Origin: Enterobacillus tribolii
GTDB lineage: Bacteria > Pseudomonadota > Gammaproteobacteria > Enterobacterales > Enterobacteriaceae
Assembly (NCBI RefSeq): GCF_003363015.1
Contig: NZ_QRAP01000001.1
Location: 171,162-235,161 of the forward strand
Reading direction: 5' to 3'
DNA: 64,000 nt
In this document: positions 1-7,299 of the stretch, piece after piece
Position numbering within the stretch: the stretch's first letter is position 1
How the letters are laid out: each line of letters opens with the position of its first letter
Made by a program: the position numbers and the translations under genes
Notes under the pieces: generated by a model
Database searches by the model: none
What the model saw: only the letters and a program-made list of their open reading frames with translations
Told to the model about the DNA's origin: nothing

Positions 1-4
1 CCGC

Positions 5-110
5 ACAAGGCGGGCTTCTCAAAATTTGGCTCCTCTGACTGGACTCGAACCAGTGACATACGGATTAACAGTCCGCCGTTCTACCGACTGAACTACAGAG
101 GAATCGTGTG
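5..110. repeat. 106-bp direct repeat, copy 1 (tRNA-Asn plus terminator arm)
   Basis: Positions 5-110 match 1958-2063 base for base, at a constant offset of 1953 bp. The repeat covers the tRNA-Asn gene, the short spacer and the near arm of its terminator, and stops just upstream of the tRNA 5' end. The two copies flank amn. Confidence 0.9.
27..102 (-). tRNA. tRNA-Asn (GTT), copy 1
   Basis: Read on the minus strand this is a 76-nt cloverleaf that starts TCCTCTG, has anticodon GTT in the loop CTGTTAA, a GTTCGAGTC T-arm, and an encoded CCA end at 27-29. It is identical to the second copy at 1980-2055. Positions 1-17 hold the remaining half of the rho-independent terminator that follows it; the window edge cuts that hairpin. 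Confidence 0.97.
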
Positions 111-287
111 AACGGGGCGCATATTAACGAGGGGGGAGAGGGTTGTCAAAGGCTGTTTTCAGAAAGATGAATTGGATGCCGAATAATTAGACAAAACAGG
201 CAGGTAAGGTGGCGCAGTGAGCCATATTCCCCGGTGATGTTGCCCCGGAACGCAGCGGATCGCGGTTCCGGGGCCGGGCCGGTTCAA

Positions 288-1739
288 TCAGCGGAATGGT
301 GGCTCATTGAACGTACGCAGTTTCCGTGAATGCAGTTTGTCCCCCTCGGCGCGCAGCAGATCAATGGCGCAAATCCCTATTTGCAGATGTTCGGAAATTG
401 CGCCTTCATAAAAGCGGTTCGCCTGACCAGGAAGCTTAATCTCACCGTGCAGCGGCTTGTCCGAAACACACAGCAGCGTGCCGTAGGGAACGCGGAAGCG
501 ATAGCCCTGAGCGGCAATCGTCGCGCTCTCCATATCAATCGCCACCGCGCGGCTGAGATTGAAACGCAGCGCAGAGGCGGAGTAACGCAGCTCCCAGTTG
601 CGGTCGTCGGTGGTCACCACCGTACCGGTGCGCAGCCGCTGCTTCACCTCGACGCCAGGCATGCCACTGACCAGCTTGGTTGCGTCATACAAGGCGCGCT
701 GCACCTCGGCAATGCTGGGGATCGGGATATCCGGCGGCAGTACCGCATCCAGAACGTGGTCGTCGCGCAGGTAGGCGTGAGCCAGCACGTAGTCGCCGAT
801 TTGCTGGCTTTCACGCAGGCCGCCGCAATGGCCGATCATCAGCCAGGCATCCGGGCGCAGCACCGCGAGGTGATCGCAGATGGTTTTGGCGTTGGAGGGA
901 CCGACGCCGATGTTAATCAGGGTGATACCGCGGCCCTCTTTGTCGATCAGGTGCCAGGCGGGCATTTGGTGCTTTTTCCAGGCCAGGTCGGAAATGGTTT
1001 CTTCCGGCGCTTCCGTTTCGGCGGTCACCCAGATGTCGCCGGCACAGGAAAGCGCCACGTACGGGCTGTCCGGATCAAGAATCTGCTGGCAGCCCCAGCG
1101 CACAAACTCATCCACATAGCGGGTGTAGTTGGTGAACAGCACAAAGGGCTGAAAATGCTCCACTGGCGTACCGGTGTAATGACGCAGGCGCGCCAGCGAA
1201 AAGTCCACGCGACGGGCATCAAAATGGGAGAGCGGCCAGGCTTCGGTTGGGTGGAACAGGCCATCGGCGGTTTCATCGCCGATTTGCGCCAGCTCGGTGG
1301 TCGGGAAGTGGCTCGTCAGCCCGGCGCTCATGGTGCGATCCAGGTTCAGCCCGTCAATCACATACGGATAGGGAATCTCATGCTGCGATGGGCCGACCTC
1401 AATCTGTACGCCATAGTCGTCGTGCAGCAGGGTAAGCTGCTCGTTCAGGTAGTCCCGGAACAGCGCGGGGCGCGTTACCGTCGTGGTATAGCAACCCGGA
1501 TGGGTAAAGCGGGCATAAGCGCGGGTATTTTTCGGGCTGCGGGGCGTGCCGCCCCAGCTTACGCGCAATTCCGGGTACACGAATAACCCATCGCTGCGGG
1601 CGTCTACGTCCGGCAGCGTGCCGTTGAGCGTGTATTCCGCAATCGCCGCACGCAGGGCGGCAACCGCGTTTTCATAAAGTTCTTCCAGCTTATCCAGCGC
1701 CTGGGCAGGTGTCAGGCCACGATGCAGATCATTACTCAT
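288..1739 (-). CDS. amn: AMP nucleosidase
   Basis: This 483-residue protein has the length of enterobacterial Amn, which hydrolyses AMP to adenine and ribose 5-phosphate in purine salvage. The N-terminal half is the Amn-specific domain. The C-terminal half is a nucleoside-phosphorylase fold with the motifs NIGVGPSNAKT, MIGHCGGLR and AIDMESATIAAQGYRF, the last containing the ribose-binding Met-Glu. The start at 1739 is supported by AAGGAG seven bases upstream. It sits alone between two tRNA-Asn genes and should be transcribed from the gap at 1740-1946, where I see no other gene. Family assignment is secure; regulation is not visible. Confidence 0.97.
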   Translation of the reverse strand: MSNDLHRGLTPAQALDKLEELYENAVAALRAAIAEYTLNGTLPDVDARSDGLFVYPELRVSWGGTPRSPKNTRAYARFTHPGCYTTTVTRPALFRDYLNEQLTLLHDDYGVQIEVGPSQHEIPYPYVIDGLNLDRTMSAGLTSHFPTTELAQIGDETADGLFHPTEAWPLSHFDARRVDFSLARLRHYTGTPVEHFQPFVLFTNYTRYVDEFVRWGCQQILDPDSPYVALSCAGDIWVTAETEAPEETISDLAWKKHQMPAWHLIDKEGRGITLINIGVGPSNAKTICDHLAVLRPDAWLMIGHCGGLRESQQIGDYVLAHAYLRDDHVLDAVLPPDIPIPSIAEVQRALYDATKLVSGMPGVEVKQRLRTGTVVTTDDRNWELRYSASALRFNLSRAVAIDMESATIAAQGYRFRVPYGTLLCVSDKPLHGEIKLPGQANRFYEGAISEHLQIGICAIDLLRAEGDKLHSRKLRTFNEPPFR

Positions 1740-1946
1740 TGATTCTCCTTACCGGTTCTGGCTGGGTCAGAACCTTAGTATGTCATGAGGCATAAAGAAC
1801 AGAAGAGGCATCTTTTTACAAATGATTCACTAAAGCAACGGGAAATTGCAGCTTTTGGTTTGATAGCAGGGAAATGGCTGCCGCTGTGGCAAATGGCGGT
1901 GAGGAACCAACGGGGATTACAGCGGGAAATACGGTTATCGGAAAGC

Positions 1947-1970
1947 AAAAAGCCCGAACAAGGCGGGCTT
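1947..1970 (-). terminator. Rho-independent terminator of tRNA-Asn copy 2
   Basis: On the minus strand the arms AAGCCCG and CGGGCTT (1964-1970 and 1950-1956) pair and are followed by a T-run. The hairpin lies just downstream of the tRNA-Asn 3' end and would separate it from amn. Confidence 0.85.
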
Positions 1971-2063
1971 CTCAAAATTTGGCTCCTCTGACTGGACTCG
2001 AACCAGTGACATACGGATTAACAGTCCGCCGTTCTACCGACTGAACTACAGAGGAATCGTGTG
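1958..2063. repeat. 106-bp direct repeat, copy 2
   Basis: This is the second copy of the repeat at 5-110, identical over its whole length. The boundaries were set at the first mismatches outside: position 4 versus 1957, and 111 versus 2064. Confidence 0.9.
1980..2055 (-). tRNA. tRNA-Asn (GTT), copy 2
   Basis: This 76-nt tRNA is identical to copy 1, with GTT anticodon and an encoded CCA at 1980-1982. It lies upstream of amn on the same strand and is followed by its own terminator. Confidence 0.97.
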
Positions 2064-2173
2064 GGGCGCATAATATCTGCCGTACCGTGGAGTGTCAACG
2101 CCTTTTCCGCCAGAAAAATGCGATTGCCTGTAATTCATACACCGCGGTGTACTATGCGCGCAAACCGGCACCA

Positions 2174-2944
2174 TTAATGCGGCGGCAGGGGGGTAACGCG
2201 TGCCAGCGTATCCTGACGATAAAACTTCACCAGGTGCTGATACATCAGGGGAAAACGCTCCGCCAGCAGTTCAGGCGCGCTGAAAAAGTATTCGGAGAGC
2301 ACGGCGAAACACTCAGCCGGATCGCTGGCGGCATAGGCATCGAGGCTGGTGCCTTCTTCACCGAGGACGTCGATCTCTTCCTGAATCGCCTCAATGACCG
2401 CATGCAGGTCGTGCTCCCACTGCGGAATATCGCGCAGGTTGATGAGCGGTACGCCGGTCGCAACGCCGGAGTAACGCATGTCCAGCTTATGGGCGGTTTC
2501 GTGGATCACCAGGTTGTAGCCGGAAAAGTCGAAGGAGTCGCGGATATCGAGCCAGTTAAGCACGATAGGCCCCTGCGCCAGGCTTTGCCCGGACTGCACC
2601 TCCGGCGATGAATGCACCAGTCCCATGTCGTCCTGCCAGGGCTCATCGTAGATGAAGGGCTCCGGGTAAATCAGCACCTCGTGGAAACCATCCAGCCACT
2701 CGATGCCCAGTTCCAGCACCGGCAGGGCGAACAGGCAGGCCAAACGGGCCTCCATCGCGGGCGTAAACTCCAGCCCCTGAACGGGCACGAACTGCTTTTG
2801 CTCCAGAATTCGGGCGGCAAGCGTTTTCAGACGTTCTGTTTCCTCCCCGGATAAGACCGACAGCAAAGGAATTGCCAGGGCCTCCTGCCAGGGATAATGG
2901 GTACTCGTCTCGTTTGTCGCCGAACTCCAGGGCCATTTAATCAT
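2174..2944 (-). CDS. mtfA: MtfA (YeeI), Mlc-binding zinc metallopeptidase
   Basis: The protein belongs to the MtfA family, cytoplasmic zinc peptidases that bind the repressor Mlc and so relieve repression of ptsG. The zinc motif HETAH is visible, followed by the conserved stretch [21 protein letters not shown] chose the start at 2944 (MIKWPW, 256 residues) because E. coli MtfA begins with the same residues. Open frame continues upstream to 3007, with another ATG at 2956, but that extension is not conserved as far as I recall. The Shine-Dalgarno is weak for either start. The gene runs away from the neighbouring tRNA-Ser. Confidence 0.94.
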   Translation of the reverse strand: MIKWPWSSATNETSTHYPWQEALAIPLLSVLSGEETERLKTLAARILEQKQFVPVQGLEFTPAMEARLACLFALPVLELGIEWLDGFHEVLIYPEPFIYDEPWQDDMGLVHSSPEVQSGQSLAQGPIVLNWLDIRDSFDFSGYNLVIHETAHKLDMRYSGVATGVPLINLRDIPQWEHDLHAVIEAIQEEIDVLGEEGTSLDAYAASDPAECFAVLSEYFFSAPELLAERFPLMYQHLVKFYRQDTLARVTPLPPH

Positions 2945-3035
2945 CGGGTTGCTCATGAAATAGTCAGTTAAACGGTTCAGATCTTTTTTGACTACAAGAT
3001 CGCGCATAACTGGCGCATTATATCACTCACGCCAC

Positions 3036-3125
3036 GGAGAGATGCCGGAGTGGCTGAACGGACCGGTCTCGAAAACCGGAGTGGGGGCAACTCCACCGGG
3101 GGTTCAAATCCCCCTCTCTCCGCCA
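3036..3125 (+). tRNA. tRNA-Ser (CGA)
   Basis: This is a 90-nt class II tRNA with a long variable arm, anticodon CGA within GTCTCGAAAAC, and an encoded CCA at 3123-3125. It is the integration target of the downstream prophage: its 3' part from position 3061 recurs at 16311. Confidence 0.97.
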
Positions 3126-3271
3126 TAATTCAAACACTTATCCTACCACTTGTCCGCGATGGATATCACGTTGAGAAAATGTGAGAAAATCCACTGGGAA
3201 AAAACGACGCATAGCGCCGCGTGCAACCGACAATAATATTAAAGCTTTCTATCCGGCGCAGGGCTGACTTT
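3061..3271. repeat. attL-side 211-bp repeat
   Basis: This matches 16311-16521 with about six substitutions and no gap. It covers the tRNA-Ser 3' part, the spacer, and the last codons of the integrase. The longest identical run is at the tRNA end, 3061 to about 3115, which is where the crossover core should lie. The spacer carries two TGAGAAAAT motifs in tandem near 3172-3188, possible integrase arm sites. Confidence 0.88.
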
Positions 3272-3427
3272 TACCTTCCTGTCATATACCAAAATCTGGC
3301 TTTCTGTTTTGTGTCCACTAAATAGCTGCTTGTCACGCCCACTGCCTTCGTTGTCAGAGATTCCTTTCGCCTTCAGATCGTGAAATGTACAGTCAAGAGG
3401 TCGATTGAGCTTATTGGCGGCGGTCAA
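3239..3427 (-). pseudogene. Prophage integrase, C-terminal remnant (tyrosine recombinase)
   Basis: About 60 codons remain, ending next to the att site. They carry the C-terminal catalytic pattern of a tyrosine recombinase: the H of FHDLKAKG (with Lys where Arg is usual), the GH of SGHKTE, and the nucleophilic Tyr in LVYDRK. The N-terminal arm-binding and core-binding domains and the first catalytic Arg are gone. The coding similarity stops at about 3425, where a transposase fragment on the other strand begins, so the break looks insertion- or deletion-derived. The element should not excise by itself. Confidence 0.85.
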
Positions 3428-3435
3428 AACGCCGT

Positions 3436-3612
3436 GGCCATGCGGTACTGGCCGATAAAGCGTATTCCGGGCATGAGTTACGCAACGAACTGAAAAACAA
3501 AGGTATAAAAGCAGTCATTCCCCGAAAATCAAACGACAAAACGGCGAGAAATTATCTGACGATGGTGAAACTGGGCTGCATCAGGCTCTTTTATCAACGG
3601 CTATACAATTAA
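3436..3612 (+). pseudogene. IS5-family transposase C-terminal remnant
   Basis: An open frame of 58 codons ending at TAA 3610-3612 reads VLADKAYSGHELRNELKNKG, then VIPRKSN, and ends in CIRLFYQRLYN. These match the C-terminal part of IS5-group DDE transposases: the DKAYS(G) block with the second catalytic Asp, and the final IRLF helix. An internal piece between the two blocks looks deleted. No start codon, other half or inverted repeats are visible. Confidence 0.7.
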
Positions 3613-3665
3613 AGGACACAGCCTAAAAATCGGAGGGACTACATTCAATATTTGCTTGCCCGAAA

Positions 3666-3690
3666 ACAACTAGAGTTGTAAATTTACAAC
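3666..3690. promoter_or_regulatory. Operator pair at the repressor start
   Basis: Two overlapping dyads lie immediately before the repressor ATG: ACAACT-AG-AGTTGT at 3666-3679 and the perfect 16-bp palindrome GTTGTAAATTTACAAC at 3675-3690. The same half-site recurs upstream of the next gene at 4599-4636. Their position over the probable -10 region suggests autoregulation. There is no Shine-Dalgarno between the dyads and the ATG, which fits a leaderless transcript like lambda cI from PRM. Role inferred from placement. Confidence 0.72.
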
Positions 3691-3691
3691 C

Positions 3692-4390
3692 ATGAAAACG
3701 ACCCTTGCAGAAAGATTAAAGTTCGCACGGAATCTGGCTGGTTTCTCACAAAAACAGCTGGGTGAACGTGTGGGCGTAACTCAGGCGGCTATTCAAAAAA
3801 TCGAGGTGGGTAAAGCCAGTAATTCAACGCGGTTGATTGACATAGCGAAGTGCTTAAATGTAAGGCCGGAGTGGCTGTCCGACGGCGAGGAACCGATGCG
3901 TTCAGGCCTTGAATCCAATATTTCTCCACAAGGGAGGGGGGTAGAGACTTGGGATCGATCCACCCCGGTAGGCGATGATGAGGTCGAAATTCCCTATTAC
4001 AAGAGTATCGAGCTTGCTGCCGGACACGGATGTATGAATAACGTTGATAACAACGGATACAAGCTAAGATTTTCTCGTTCAACGCTGCGTAAGTATGGGG
4101 CGGAGCCGGCAAACGTAATCAGCTTCGACGTGCATGGTGATAGCATGGCGCCAGTGATTCCCAACAGATCAACCGTTACGGTAGATATGGGGCATACGAG
4201 AGTTACTGACGGAGGTATTTACGCCATTGAACAAGACGACCTGTTCAGGATAAAGCTACTTTACCGTCTTCCCGGTCATCGTCTGAGTATTCGTAGCTAC
4301 AACAGGGATGAGTATCCCGATGAAGAAGCTGATACGGCGACGGTGAAAATTATTGGCCGCGTGATTAACTGGTCAGTTATGGCCTGGTAA
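3692..4390 (+). CDS. Prophage repressor, XRE HTH plus S24 LexA-like peptidase
   Basis: This 232-residue CI-type repressor should hold the lytic genes silent and be inactivated by RecA-stimulated self-cleavage. Residues 1-65 form a helix-turn-helix (SQKQLGERVGVTQAAIQ). Residues 100-230 form the S24 peptidase domain, with the cleavage dipeptide Ala110-Gly111, nucleophile Ser151 in HGDSMAP and general base Lys188. The Ser-Lys spacing of 37 residues equals that of LexA. All residues needed for SOS cleavage appear present. It lies on the same strand as the lytic genes, whereas lambda cI is divergent from cro, so the immunity region is rearranged or of another type. Confidence 0.93.
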   Translation: MKTTLAERLKFARNLAGFSQKQLGERVGVTQAAIQKIEVGKASNSTRLIDIAKCLNVRPEWLSDGEEPMRSGLESNISPQGRGVETWDRSTPVGDDEVEIPYYKSIELAAGHGCMNNVDNNGYKLRFSRSTLRKYGAEPANVISFDVHGDSMAPVIPNRSTVTVDMGHTRVTDGGIYAIEQDDLFRIKLLYRLPGHRLSIRSYNRDEYPDEEADTATVKIIGRVINWSVMAW

Positions 4391-4415
4391 TTCTATCGGC
4401 AAAATTTAGGTCGCT

Positions 4416-4446
4416 AAGCCCCGCTTGTTGTGGGGCTTTCTTTTTT
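4416..4446 (+). terminator. Rho-independent terminator after the repressor
   Basis: Arms AAGCCCC (4416-4422) and GGGGCTT (4432-4438) pair and are followed by a T-rich run. This separates the repressor from the downstream operon. Confidence 0.85.
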
Positions 4447-4598
4447 CTGCCGCTCAGCCTATATGTGCTGTGCGGCAGAAGCGAATTCTTCTCCCGAGTG
4501 ACAGAAACAGGTTCAAGCCAACCTCGCATGATAATTAGCCCGCAACACGATTAAATTCGCTTTAATTACAACCACATCGAACTTTTATCATTAAAATA

Positions 4599-4641
4599 AC
4601 AACCTTGGTTGTTGATGAAAAAACAACTATAGTTTTATACT
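4599..4641 (+). promoter_or_regulatory. Early promoter overlapped by two repressor operators
   Basis: Dyads ACAACC-TT-GGTTGT (4599-4612) and ACAACT-AT-AGTTTT (4623-4636) share the half-site found at 3666. A promoter lies within them: -35 TTGATG at 4612-4617, 18-bp spacer, -10 TATACT at 4636-4641. The operators cover the -35 and the spacer, so bound repressor would block it. This is the likely switch for the genes from 4787 on. Predicted from sequence only. Confidence 0.7.
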
Positions 4642-4786
4642 GTTGGCATCGAGAGGCAACGCTCACCGCTCTTTAACAATCAGACAGGAATGCCGAAAGG
4701 TGTCCACCAACTTTGTTGTCTTTAGAATGGAGTGATTGCGGTGATCAGATACGCGACCCCATCCCAAAGCCAACCAAGAGGAAAAC

Positions 4787-5044
4787 ATGAACGCGAAGAA
4801 GCTATGCAAGATGCGCAGGCTAGAACGCCGTCGCAAAGTGCGGGAGCAAGCCGTCGCAGGAAAGTCGCTTGAGAATAAAATTGCTCAAACCTTGTCAGGG
4901 ATGAGCCGCACGACGTGTAAAGCTATCGATATGGCGGCGGTCGGGGTAAAAGAGGAGGTAGGGAGCGGGTCTTACTGCCTGCCTGGTGTTGCAATGTATC
5001 GCACCAAAAAAAGTAAGTCAGAAAACATTACGGCTCAGGTCTGA
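4787..5044 (+). CDS. Small basic prophage early protein, function unknown
   Basis: This is an 85-residue, lysine- and arginine-rich protein (start MNAKKLCKMRRLERRRK). It is the first gene after the operator-controlled promoter, preceded by AGAGGA. The position is that of cro or an antitermination gene, but I see no helix-turn-helix and do not recognise the family. The basic N-terminus would suit nucleic-acid binding. A terminator follows at 5094-5122. Confidence 0.6.
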   Translation: MNAKKLCKMRRLERRRKVREQAVAGKSLENKIAQTLSGMSRTTCKAIDMAAVGVKEEVGSGSYCLPGVAMYRTKKSKSENITAQV

Positions 5045-5093
5045 CTGCATTACGAGGTTATGTCTCGGTGTATTAACTATAAGAATTTGATGA

Positions 5094-5122
5094 GGCTCGC
5101 AATATACCCGCGAGCCTTTTTT
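5094..5122 (+). terminator. Rho-independent terminator
   Basis: Arms GGCTCGC (5094-5100) and GCGAGCC (5110-5116) flank a 9-nt loop and are followed by six T. Downstream, 5138-5224 is open in one frame and reads like the end of a coding region (PELIVPDGQGGRAIPVHG) without a start, possibly another deletion scrap. Confidence 0.85.
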
Positions 5123-5233
5123 GTTTTAGTCCGCTCATCAAGTGCCAATCACTTACCAGAACTCATTGTCCCTGATGGCCAGGGTGGGCGGGCTATTCCT
5201 GTACACGGCACCCTTGAGGGGTGAAATACGAAA

Positions 5234-5557
5234 ATGCCTATCAAAGAACCTGATTCATTCAGCATGATTGGCAGTGTGATCGTCGTAGCGATGACGCTGC
5301 TCGGCACGTTAGCCAACTACGCGTGGAGAATTCTAAACGGTGAAAGATTCCGTCTGTCGTTTTTTCTACTAAAAATTTGCATTTCTATTTTTGCCGGCGC
5401 GCTGGTGTTACTGGCGGCGAGTTACTCCAATTGGGAGGCGGAAATTGCCGGTGGTGTCGCGGGTCTGGCCGGTTGGTCCGGCGCCGAGGCGATTCGAATT
5501 ATTGAAAAGCGGTTTTTAAGCCGCCTCAGGAGGGATAAATGTGATGAAAATCAGTGA
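5234..5557 (+). CDS. Phage holin (LydA-like)
   Basis: This 107-residue protein has two or three hydrophobic segments: about residues 10-28 (SMIGSVIVVAMTLLG), 43-62 and a Gly/Ala-rich stretch at 68-86. The tail is charged and ends in basic residues. Size, topology and position directly before an endolysin start fit the LydA-type holins that open the inner membrane at lysis. Its end overlaps the endolysin remnant start at 5541. Confidence 0.72.
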   Translation: MPIKEPDSFSMIGSVIVVAMTLLGTLANYAWRILNGERFRLSFFLLKICISIFAGALVLLAASYSNWEAEIAGGVAGLAGWSGAEAIRIIEKRFLSRLRRDKCDENQ

Positions 5558-5681
5558 AACCGGCTTATCCCTGATCAAACAAGCCGAAGGCTGCAAACTG
5601 ATTGCTTATAGAAGAATGCGTTATCAGCTGTACGACGTAACCAACGGAGGCCTGTACCTAAACGATGAAAAAGCATATTGA
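5541..5681 (+). pseudogene. Endolysin (GH24 lysozyme-like), truncated after about 23 codons
   Basis: From GTG 5541 or ATG 5544 the frame reads KISETGLSLIKQAEGCKLIA-Y, which is the start of a phage-type lysozyme including the Glu of the xxEG motif. Similarity then stops abruptly near 5610, and unrelated codons run to TGA at 5679. The TIGYGHT region and the rest of the catalytic domain are missing. The break coincides with the loss of all head genes, so one deletion probably joined the endolysin 5' end to the tail operon. Confidence 0.75.
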
Positions 5682-6072
5682 GATCCGCCAGGCGGTAATG
5701 GACGCCATTAAGTCAGCGTCACCGGAGGCGACCCGCTTCTACGATGGTCGTCCGGAATTCTTGAGCACCCAGGATTTGCCGGCGATTGCGATATATTTGT
5801 CTGACGCTGAATGTACGGCGGAGGCTGGTACGATCGGTGAATATGGATGGCAAGCCGTATTGCATGCTGAGGTATTTCTGCAATCCGATTGTTCTGATAC
5901 GGACCTGGATTGCTGGATTGAGCAATATCTCTCTCCGGCGGTCCGTGATTCGGTTGAGCTGAATACCTTAACGATCACTAATAATCCCCAGGGATACGAC
6001 TATCTGCACGATGATGAGGCTACGACCTGGCGCTCGGCCGATCTCCGCAGTGTCATTACCTATCGCATGTAA
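5665..6072 (+). CDS. Phage tail terminator (lambda gpU-like)
   Basis: This 135-residue protein starts MKKHIEIRQAVMDAIK and ends LRSVITYRM. That is the form of lambda gpU, the ring that caps the finished tail and joins it to the head. It is the first tail gene left after the deletion and overlaps the scrambled end of the endolysin frame. Assignment rests on length, the start and end patterns, and its place directly before the tube gene. It has no head proteins to join in this element. Confidence 0.8.
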   Translation: MKKHIEIRQAVMDAIKSASPEATRFYDGRPEFLSTQDLPAIAIYLSDAECTAEAGTIGEYGWQAVLHAEVFLQSDCSDTDLDCWIEQYLSPAVRDSVELNTLTITNNPQGYDYLHDDEATTWRSADLRSVITYRM

Positions 6073-6130
6073 CGTTTTTTTCACCCCCATCATCCCGGCA
6101 TCCGCCGGTTTTTTTATGTTAGGAGAAGTT

Positions 6131-6580
6131 ATGGCCAGTAAATTTGAAAAAACTCAGGGTTCACAGATTTTTGTTTCTGATGGTCCGGCAACCGAAGCGA
6201 ACCCGACAACCGTAAAGTGGTTCCCGACCTCGTGTTCCATTAAAGAAATTAGTTACACCAGCGGGCAGAAAACGGATATCGAAACGACCACGCTCTGCTC
6301 GGAAGAACAAGAGATGGAGGATGGACTGCCGGCGGCGGCCGAGCTCTCCCTGACCCGCAACTTTAGCGCCTACGACGATGGCCAGAAGTCGCTGAGCCAG
6401 GCTTATGAAGACGGTACGCTGCGCGCGGTTAAGGTGGTTTTCCCCAGCGGCGCTGGCTTCGCTTTCCTGGCCTCGGTCCGTCAGGATAACTGGTCTGCGG
6501 CCACCAACTCACTGGTTACCGGCACCTACAGTCTGCGGGTGAAAGGTAAGCCGGTCAAAATCATGCCGGGGGCCAAATGA
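6131..6580 (+). CDS. Major tail tube protein (lambda gpV-like)
   Basis: The start at 6131 (MASKFEKTQGSQIFVSDG) follows TAGGAGA; the frame is open further upstream but that part overlaps gpU. The 149-residue product resembles the N-terminal domain of lambda gpV, which stacks as hexamers to form the tail tube (SCSIKEISYTSGQKTDIETT, then LSLTRNFSAYDDGQKSL). The C-terminal Ig-like domain of lambda gpV is absent, as in many relatives. The end overlaps the next gene by ATGA. Confidence 0.87.
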   Translation: MASKFEKTQGSQIFVSDGPATEANPTTVKWFPTSCSIKEISYTSGQKTDIETTTLCSEEQEMEDGLPAAAELSLTRNFSAYDDGQKSLSQAYEDGTLRAVKVVFPSGAGFAFLASVRQDNWSAATNSLVTGTYSLRVKGKPVKIMPGAK

Positions 6581-6975
6581 AAAAGAGTGCAAACCTCAAA
6601 GCCATGATCATGGCGCCGCTGGCCGGCTTTCGGCATACCTCAGTAACGGTGCCGGAGTGGGGCGGCAAAACCTTCATTCTGCGCGAGCCGTCGGGTGCGA
6701 CGTGGACACGGTTTAATGAGCTCGTCGCCAAACTGCGGCCAGCGGAATCCGGTGAAGACGAGCCGATGGAGCCGGATGCTCCGGAGCAGGATCGGCTATC
6801 TCGTCTGGCCGATGCGCTGATGCTGGTTGATGTCCTTTTGGATGAAAAGGGCGTGGCGATTTTCAGTGAGGAGGATGCTGAGACACTGGCGCCTCACATC
6901 GGTCCCGTTCACTCTCGCTTGCTGCGTCGCGCCATTGATCTGGCGCTAACGTTTGACGATGCGCAAAAAAAGTAG
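6577..6975 (+). CDS. Tail assembly chaperone (lambda gpG-like)
   Basis: This 132-residue protein sits between the tube and the tape measure, the place of lambda gpG. With its frameshifted partner gpGT it coats the tape measure and recruits tube subunits. It starts inside the last codons of the tube gene. Its last sense codons carry the slippery heptamer A-AAA-AAG at 6966-6972 just before TAG, so a fraction of ribosomes should extend it into the T frame. Confidence 0.88.
   Translation: MKKSANLKAMIMAPLAGFRHTSVTVPEWGGKTFILREPSGATWTRFNELVAKLRPAESGEDEPMEPDAPEQDRLSRLADALMLVDVLLDEKGVAIFSEEDAETLAPHIGPVHSRLLRRAIDLALTFDDAQKK
6966..6972 (+). promoter_or_regulatory. Programmed -1 ribosomal frameshift site (G to GT)
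   Basis: The heptamer AAAAAAG lies in register as A AAA AAG in the G frame, immediately before the TAG at 6973-6975. A -1 slip moves reading to GTA at 6972, which is in frame with the T coding region (27 bases to ATG 6999). This is the arrangement known from lambda G/GT. Slippage is predicted from sequence, not shown. Confidence 0.88.
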
Positions 6976-7289
6976 ACTCCCCTCTCACATTCTTCCTGAT
7001 GACGCTGGCCCTTCGGCTGGGTAAGACGCTCAACGAGTTAAATAAGACATTGACCGCCAGTGAGCTGCAAATGTGGCTTGCCTATGACCGCCGTTCCCCG
7101 CTGGGAGACTGGCGCGGTGATATGCATGCCGCGCAGATCACGGCGGCGGTGTTTAACGCACAGGGAGCGGAAGCCTCGGTGGATGAATTCATGCCGAAAT
7201 TCGGTGAAACAGGCGATGAAGAACAGACGGCCGCCGTTGATGAGGGTGAGGGCCAATTTGAGGCGCTGTTTAACATGCTGGCGCAATAG
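6972..7289 (+). CDS. Tail assembly chaperone T domain (frameshift extension)
   Basis: This is the downstream half of the G-GT chaperone pair, about 105 residues read after the -1 slip. The same frame also has an ATG at 6999, without a convincing Shine-Dalgarno, so separate initiation is less likely. The product (LNELNKTLTASELQMWLAYD, then DWRGDMHAAQIT) matches the small T-domain tail proteins (DUF4035-like) that bind tail tube subunits. The full GT fusion would be about 237 residues. The tape measure gene follows after 10 bases. Confidence 0.87.
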   Translation, partial: VDSPLTFFLMTLALRLGKTLNELNKTLTASELQMWLAYDRRSPLGDWRGDMHAAQITAAVFNAQGAEASVDEFMPKFGETGDEEQTAAVDEGEGQFEALFNMLAQ

Positions 7290-7299
7290 GTGAGGAGCT

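Noticed and set aside
330..1586. Long open frame antisense to amn
   Set aside because: It mirrors the codon pattern of a well-recognised gene on the other strand and shows no family features.
3036..3125. Loss of tRNA-Ser function by prophage insertion
   Set aside because: The cloverleaf at the left end is complete, including CCA, so the insertion restored the gene.
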